Positions 61,031 to 64,000 of a DNA stretch of 64,000 nt are shown one piece after another. The notes beneath the pieces are model-generated. The model searched no databases. It saw only the letters and a list, made by a program, of their open reading frames with translations, and was not told the DNA's origin. Made by a program: the position numbers and the translations under genes. Numbering within the stretch: position 1 is the first letter of the stretch; the number at the start of each line of letters is the position of its first letter. The stretch is from Arthrobacter saudimassiliensis (GTDB lineage Bacteria; Actinomycetota; Actinomycetes; Actinomycetales; Micrococcaceae): contig LN483070.1 in NCBI GenBank assembly GCA_900016675.1, positions 1,550,001 through 1,614,000 on the forward strand, read 5' to 3'.

Positions 61031-62176
61031 ATGTACCTAGCACTGCGCGAGCTGAGATTCGCGCGGGCCCGATTCGGCCTGATGGGCGGCGTCATCGCCC
61101 TCATCAGCGTCCTGGTGGTCCTGCTCTCCGGCCTCTCCAGCGGCCTTGTCAACGACGGCGTCTCCGGCCTCAAGAACATGAAGGTCACCGCGTTTGCCTT
61201 CAACGAAGGCACCAAGACCGACAACGCGTTCTCCCGCAGCGTGGTTGATCAGGGCCAGGCCGACGCCTGGGCCGACCAGCCCGGCGTCGCCGCCGTCTCG
61301 CTGATGGGTTCGACCATCGTCAACGGGACCGCCGGCGACGACGACACCCAGGTCGATCTGTCCCTGTTCGGCGTCGAACCGGACTCGTTCGTCTCGCCCG
61401 AGATCGGTGAAGGCCGCGACGCCCAGGCACCCGACGAAGTCGTGATCTCCCCCACCGGCCTTGACGAGGGCATGCAGATCGGCGACGTCGTCACCCTGGA
61501 CCGGATCGGCACCGAACTGACCGTCGTGGGCGTCACCGCAGAGCAGGCCACCTTCGGGCATGTGACCATCGGCTTCCTTCCGCTCCAGACCTGGCAGTAC
61601 ATCGCCAGCGGCCAGGCCGAGCCCGGCGCCCCCACCGAGGAGCGGATCGCCGCAGTCGGCTTCGACACGGCCAGCACGGTCGCCATCCTGGCCGAAGACG
61701 GCGCCGAGCTCGACTTCGCGGCCGGCGACGCCGCCGCGGACACCGTGACGTCCACGCTCCGCGAGTCCTTCGACGCCTCCCCCGGCTACACCGCCGAGAC
61801 GCTCACCCTGCAGATGATCCAGGTCTTCCTGTACGCGATCTGCGCGCTCGTGGTGGGGGCGTTCTTCACCGTCTGGACGATCCAGCGCACCCATGAGATC
61901 GCCGTGCTGCGCGCCGTGGGTGCCTCGACGGGCTACCTGCTGCGTGACGGCCTGGCGCAGGCCGTCATCATCCTGGTGCTCTCCACGGTCGTCGGCGTTG
62001 CCCTCGGCCTGGGCCTCGGCGCCGTCATGCCCGCCGCCGCGCCGTTCGCCCTGGAACCCGCGCCGATCGCCGTCGCCACCGCCCTGACCATCGGGCTGGG
62101 CCTGATCGGCGCCGCCCTCGCCATCATCCGGATTTCCCGGGTCGATCCGCTTTCAGCACTCGGAGGACAGCGATGA
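61031..62176 (+). CDS. FtsX/MacB-type ABC transporter permease
   Basis: A 381-residue membrane protein with four transmembrane helices: one near the N-terminus (LMGGVIALISVLVVLLSGL) and three in the C-terminal 130 residues (VFLYAICALVVGAFFTVWTIQRTHEIAVLRAVGAS and following). Between them lies a large extracytoplasmic domain, the MacB/FtsX layout. The family exports lipids, lipoproteins or peptides, or transmits mechanical signals; the cargo is unknown. GAGG precedes the ATG. Its stop overlaps the ATPase gene (ATGA), and a TetR gene ends the operon. Confidence 0.92.
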   Translation: MYLALRELRFARARFGLMGGVIALISVLVVLLSGLSSGLVNDGVSGLKNMKVTAFAFNEGTKTDNAFSRSVVDQGQADAWADQPGVAAVSLMGSTIVNGTAGDDDTQVDLSLFGVEPDSFVSPEIGEGRDAQAPDEVVISPTGLDEGMQIGDVVTLDRIGTELTVVGVTAEQATFGHVTIGFLPLQTWQYIASGQAEPGAPTEERIAAVGFDTASTVAILAEDGAELDFAAGDAAADTVTSTLRESFDASPGYTAETLTLQMIQVFLYAICALVVGAFFTVWTIQRTHEIAVLRAVGASTGYLLRDGLAQAVIILVLSTVVGVALGLGLGAVMPAAAPFALEPAPIAVATALTIGLGLIGAALAIIRISRVDPLSALGGQR

Positions 62177-62862
62177 GCACCGCCGCATCCACGACCGTCG
62201 CCACCGGGCTGGCCATCAGCCACGCCCACCTCACCCTGGGCGACGGCGAAAACACCGTCAAGCCGCTGGACGACGTGAGCCTCAGCGTCTCCGCCGGCGA
62301 ACTGGTCGCCGTCGTCGGCCCCTCGGGGGCAGGCAAGTCGAGCCTGCTGGCCGTGGCCGGAGCCCTGACCACTCCCGACGCCGGCACGGTCACCGTCAAC
62401 GGCACCGACCTGAACGCTCTCGGCCGCTCGGCCGCCGCCCGGTTCCGGCTGGAGAACATCGGCTTCGTCTTCCAGTCGGGCAACCTGATCCCGTCGCTGA
62501 AGGCCGCCGAACAGCTGGTCCTGATGCACCGGATGGCCGGCGGCGACGGCGGTTTCGACCCGCTGCCGCTGCTGGCCGCCGTCGGCATGGACCACAAGGC
62601 CGGCAGCCGGCCCGACCAGCTCTCCGGCGGCGAACGCCAGCGCGTGGGCATCGCCCGCGCACTGGTGAACCGGCCCAAGCTGCTGCTGGTCGACGAGCCG
62701 ACCGCCGCGCTGGACCGCCGGCGCAGCCAGGAGGTCGTCGAGCTGCTGGCCCGCGAGACCCACGAGATGGGCGTTGCTACAGTAATGGTGACCCATGATC
62801 ATGACGTCCTGCACCACTGCGACCGGGTCGTGGAGATGGTGGACGGACGCCTGACGAGCTAG
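62173..62862 (+). CDS. ABC transporter ATP-binding protein (LolD/MacB type)
   Basis: A 229-residue ATPase partner of the FtsX-type permease. Walker A is VVGPSGAGKSSLL, the Q loop lies in GFVFQSGNLIPSL, the signature is DQLSGGERQRVGIARAL, Walker B is LLLVDEPTAALD and the H loop is MVTHDHD. It overlaps the permease stop by four bases, so the two are made together. Two ABC subunits would assemble with two permeases. Cargo unknown. Confidence 0.95.
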   Translation: MSTAASTTVATGLAISHAHLTLGDGENTVKPLDDVSLSVSAGELVAVVGPSGAGKSSLLAVAGALTTPDAGTVTVNGTDLNALGRSAAARFRLENIGFVFQSGNLIPSLKAAEQLVLMHRMAGGDGGFDPLPLLAAVGMDHKAGSRPDQLSGGERQRVGIARALVNRPKLLLVDEPTAALDRRRSQEVVELLARETHEMGVATVMVTHDHDVLHHCDRVVEMVDGRLTS

Positions 62863-62885
62863 ATCCGCAGTGAAGAGGAGGGCCC

Positions 62886-63500
62886 GTGCCCCGCATTACC
62901 GCCCCTACCGTGGCAGAACACAGGGCGGCGCAGCAACGGGCCCTCCTCGACGCCGCACGCACGCTGCTGGCCCAGACGGGCGCCGCACCGAGCATGGCCG
63001 ACGTCGCGGCCCTGGCCGGGCTGGCCCGGCCCAGCGCCTACCAGTACTACAAGTCGCGGCAGGACCTCCTCCACGCCCTGGTGATGGACACCTTCCCGCG
63101 CTGGACGCAGCGGGTCCGTGCCGCCATGGACGCCTGCAGCCATCCGGCGGACCGCATCCTCGCCTACGTGCTCACCAACGTGGACCTGGTCGATGAGGGC
63201 GAGCACGCCGTCGCGACCGCCCTGGTCAACGTCGCGCCCAGCGAGGAGCTGAACGCCGAGAGCGCCAAGATGCACCATCAGCTGCTCACGCCCCTGGTGG
63301 AGACGCTGGCGGAGCTGGAGGTCCCGGACCCGGCGATGACCGCCGAACTGATCAACACCATCGTGCACTCCGCCACCCGCCTGCTCGACGGCGGGGCCCC
63401 GCACGGCGAGGTCAGCGCCCGGCTCACCGAACTGCTTGGTCCGTTCGTCGAGGATCTCAAGGCCCGCGGGGCCGCTGACGGAAAGACTGCAAGCCCATGA
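62886..63500 (+). CDS. TetR-family regulator of the FtsX/ABC operon
   Basis: A 204-residue TetR protein. The helix-turn-helix is SMADVAALAGLARPSAYQYYKSRQDLLHALV (about 38-68), with an unremarkable ligand-binding domain after it. It is the third gene of the export operon and probably represses it through the palindrome at 60959. The start GTG at 62886 has GAAGAGGAGGG upstream. Its stop overlaps the next gene by four bases. Induction by a drug or lipid-like molecule is the usual mode for such operons; the inducer is unknown. Confidence 0.9.
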   Translation: MPRITAPTVAEHRAAQQRALLDAARTLLAQTGAAPSMADVAALAGLARPSAYQYYKSRQDLLHALVMDTFPRWTQRVRAAMDACSHPADRILAYVLTNVDLVDEGEHAVATALVNVAPSEELNAESAKMHHQLLTPLVETLAELEVPDPAMTAELINTIVHSATRLLDGGAPHGEVSARLTELLGPFVEDLKARGAADGKTASP

Positions 63501-63946
63501 CCTCTCCCCTTCCCGACCGCGGCGCACGGTACTGGCCCGCCGCCGCAGCCGCCGATGCCGCCCTAATCCTCCTCTTCGCCGGCCTCGGCCGTGACGCGCA
63601 CGCCCGCGGCCTCGACGTCGGCGGGCTGCTCGGCACGGCGTGGCCGTTCCTGGCCGCGGCGGCCGTGGCCTGGGCGGCCCTGCGGCTCCGGCGCCGCCCG
63701 CTGCGCCTCTGGCCGCAGGCGGTGGCGCTGTGGCTGGTGACCAGCCTGCTCGGCATGGGCCTGCGCTGGCTCAGCGGCGGCGGGACGGCCCTGAGCTTCC
63801 AGCTGGTCACCCTGGCCGTGCTGGGCGCCTTCCTGCTGGGCTGGCGGCTGCTCGCCGCCGCCGTCATCCGTGGGCGCGCCCGGCGGGGTTCGGATAGGCT
63901 CTCAGGCAGGACTTCGGCCCGCAGCTCTTCGAAAGGCACGCCATGA
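63497..63946 (+). CDS. DUF3054 family membrane protein
   Basis: A 149-residue membrane protein with four hydrophobic segments (AAAAADAALILLFAGLG, TAWPFLAAAAVAWAAL, WPQAVALWLVTSLLGMGLRWL, FQLVTLAVLGAFLLGWRLL), the pattern of actinobacterial and haloarchaeal DUF3054. No function is known. It overlaps the tetR stop (ATGA), so it is the last gene of that operon. The C-terminal about 20 residues are Ser/Arg-rich. The next gene begins inside its stop. Confidence 0.87.
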   Translation: MTSPLPDRGARYWPAAAAADAALILLFAGLGRDAHARGLDVGGLLGTAWPFLAAAAVAWAALRLRRRPLRLWPQAVALWLVTSLLGMGLRWLSGGGTALSFQLVTLAVLGAFLLGWRLLAAAVIRGRARRGSDRLSGRTSARSSSKGTP

Positions 63947-64000
63947 TCACCGCGTTCGTACTCATCCAGACCGATTCCGCCCGCATTCCCGAATGCGCCG
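63943..64000 (+). CDS. Start of a stand-alone Lrp/AsnC ligand-binding (RAM) domain protein, truncated by the window edge
   Basis: Only 19 residues are visible: MITAFVLIQTDSARIPECA. They match the beginning of the roughly 80-residue single-domain Lrp/AsnC relatives that lack a DNA-binding part (MITAFVFIKTDxxRIPE...). Such domains bind amino acids. The ATG overlaps the DUF3054 stop, and AAAGG lies seven bases upstream. TAGGCT at 63894-63899 inside DUF3054 could be its own -10. The call rests on a short segment. Confidence 0.65.
   Translation, partial: MITAFVLIQTDSARIPECA

Overview
The window is high-GC DNA from an actinobacterium, most likely a member of the Micrococcaceae close to Arthrobacter. 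The evidence is a complete Pup-proteasome cluster with a fused pafBC gene, the mycothiol gene mshC, rbpA, actinobacterial-type glgA/glgC, DUF4193 and DUF5703 genes, a DUF222-HNH gene under an SOS box, and many genes that seem to be read from leaderless mRNAs. It looks like ordinary chromosome. I see no integrase, transposase, rRNA or CRISPR, and one tRNA (Leu, anticodon GAG).

Layout. 0-8.8 kb: a partial pepN and a YeiH-type permease (-), a type IIA cation P-type ATPase (+), an unusual zinc-ribbon SDR protein (-), and the divergent glycogen pair glgC/glgA. 8.8-15.5 kb: a fatty-acid module built around a TetR regulator. tetR and an acyl-CoA oxidase-like gene run left; a thiolase, a FabG4-like reductase and a MaoC hydratase run right. 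The two arms share a perfect palindrome that contains both -10 boxes. 15.5-25.4 kb: stress and housekeeping genes (Usp, APC permease, CBS/CorC protein, tRNA-Leu, M20 peptidase, acyl-CoA dehydrogenase, DUF5703, uppP, mshC, PAC2).

25.5-45 kb: the Pup-proteasome region, nearly all on +. Order: HAD hydrolase, site-2 protease, trmI, arc(mpa), dop, pup, prcB, prcA, pafA, FKBP lipoprotein, cytosolic FKBP, fused pafBC, a small membrane protein, tatA, tatC, a HelY/Mtr4-like helicase and an amidohydrolase. Dop deamidates Pup, PafA attaches it to substrates, ARC unfolds them and the PrcAB core degrades them; PafBC controls the DNA-damage response.

45-57.3 kb: a probable small RNA gene (promoter, hairpins, terminator), a dolichol-phosphate-mannose-synthase-like glycosyltransferase, rbpA with a SigR/SigH-type promoter, an SPFH/NfeD pair, an RlmA-type methyltransferase, the SOS-boxed DUF222-HNH gene, an S9 peptidase, a peptide deformylase, a SOUL protein, DUF4193, a 686-bp non-coding stretch with a TTATGTCA motif repeated exactly every 52 bp, and an alpha/beta hydrolase. 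57.3-64 kb: an NmrA-like protein, a UBP zinc finger, an SDR, a lipoprotein closely resembling cyclohexadienyl dehydratase (PheC), an FtsX/ABC-ATPase/TetR export operon, DUF3054, and the start of an Lrp/AsnC-type ligand-binding protein.

All calls come from reading sequence; no database search was run. Family names rest on recognised motifs and remembered homologues.
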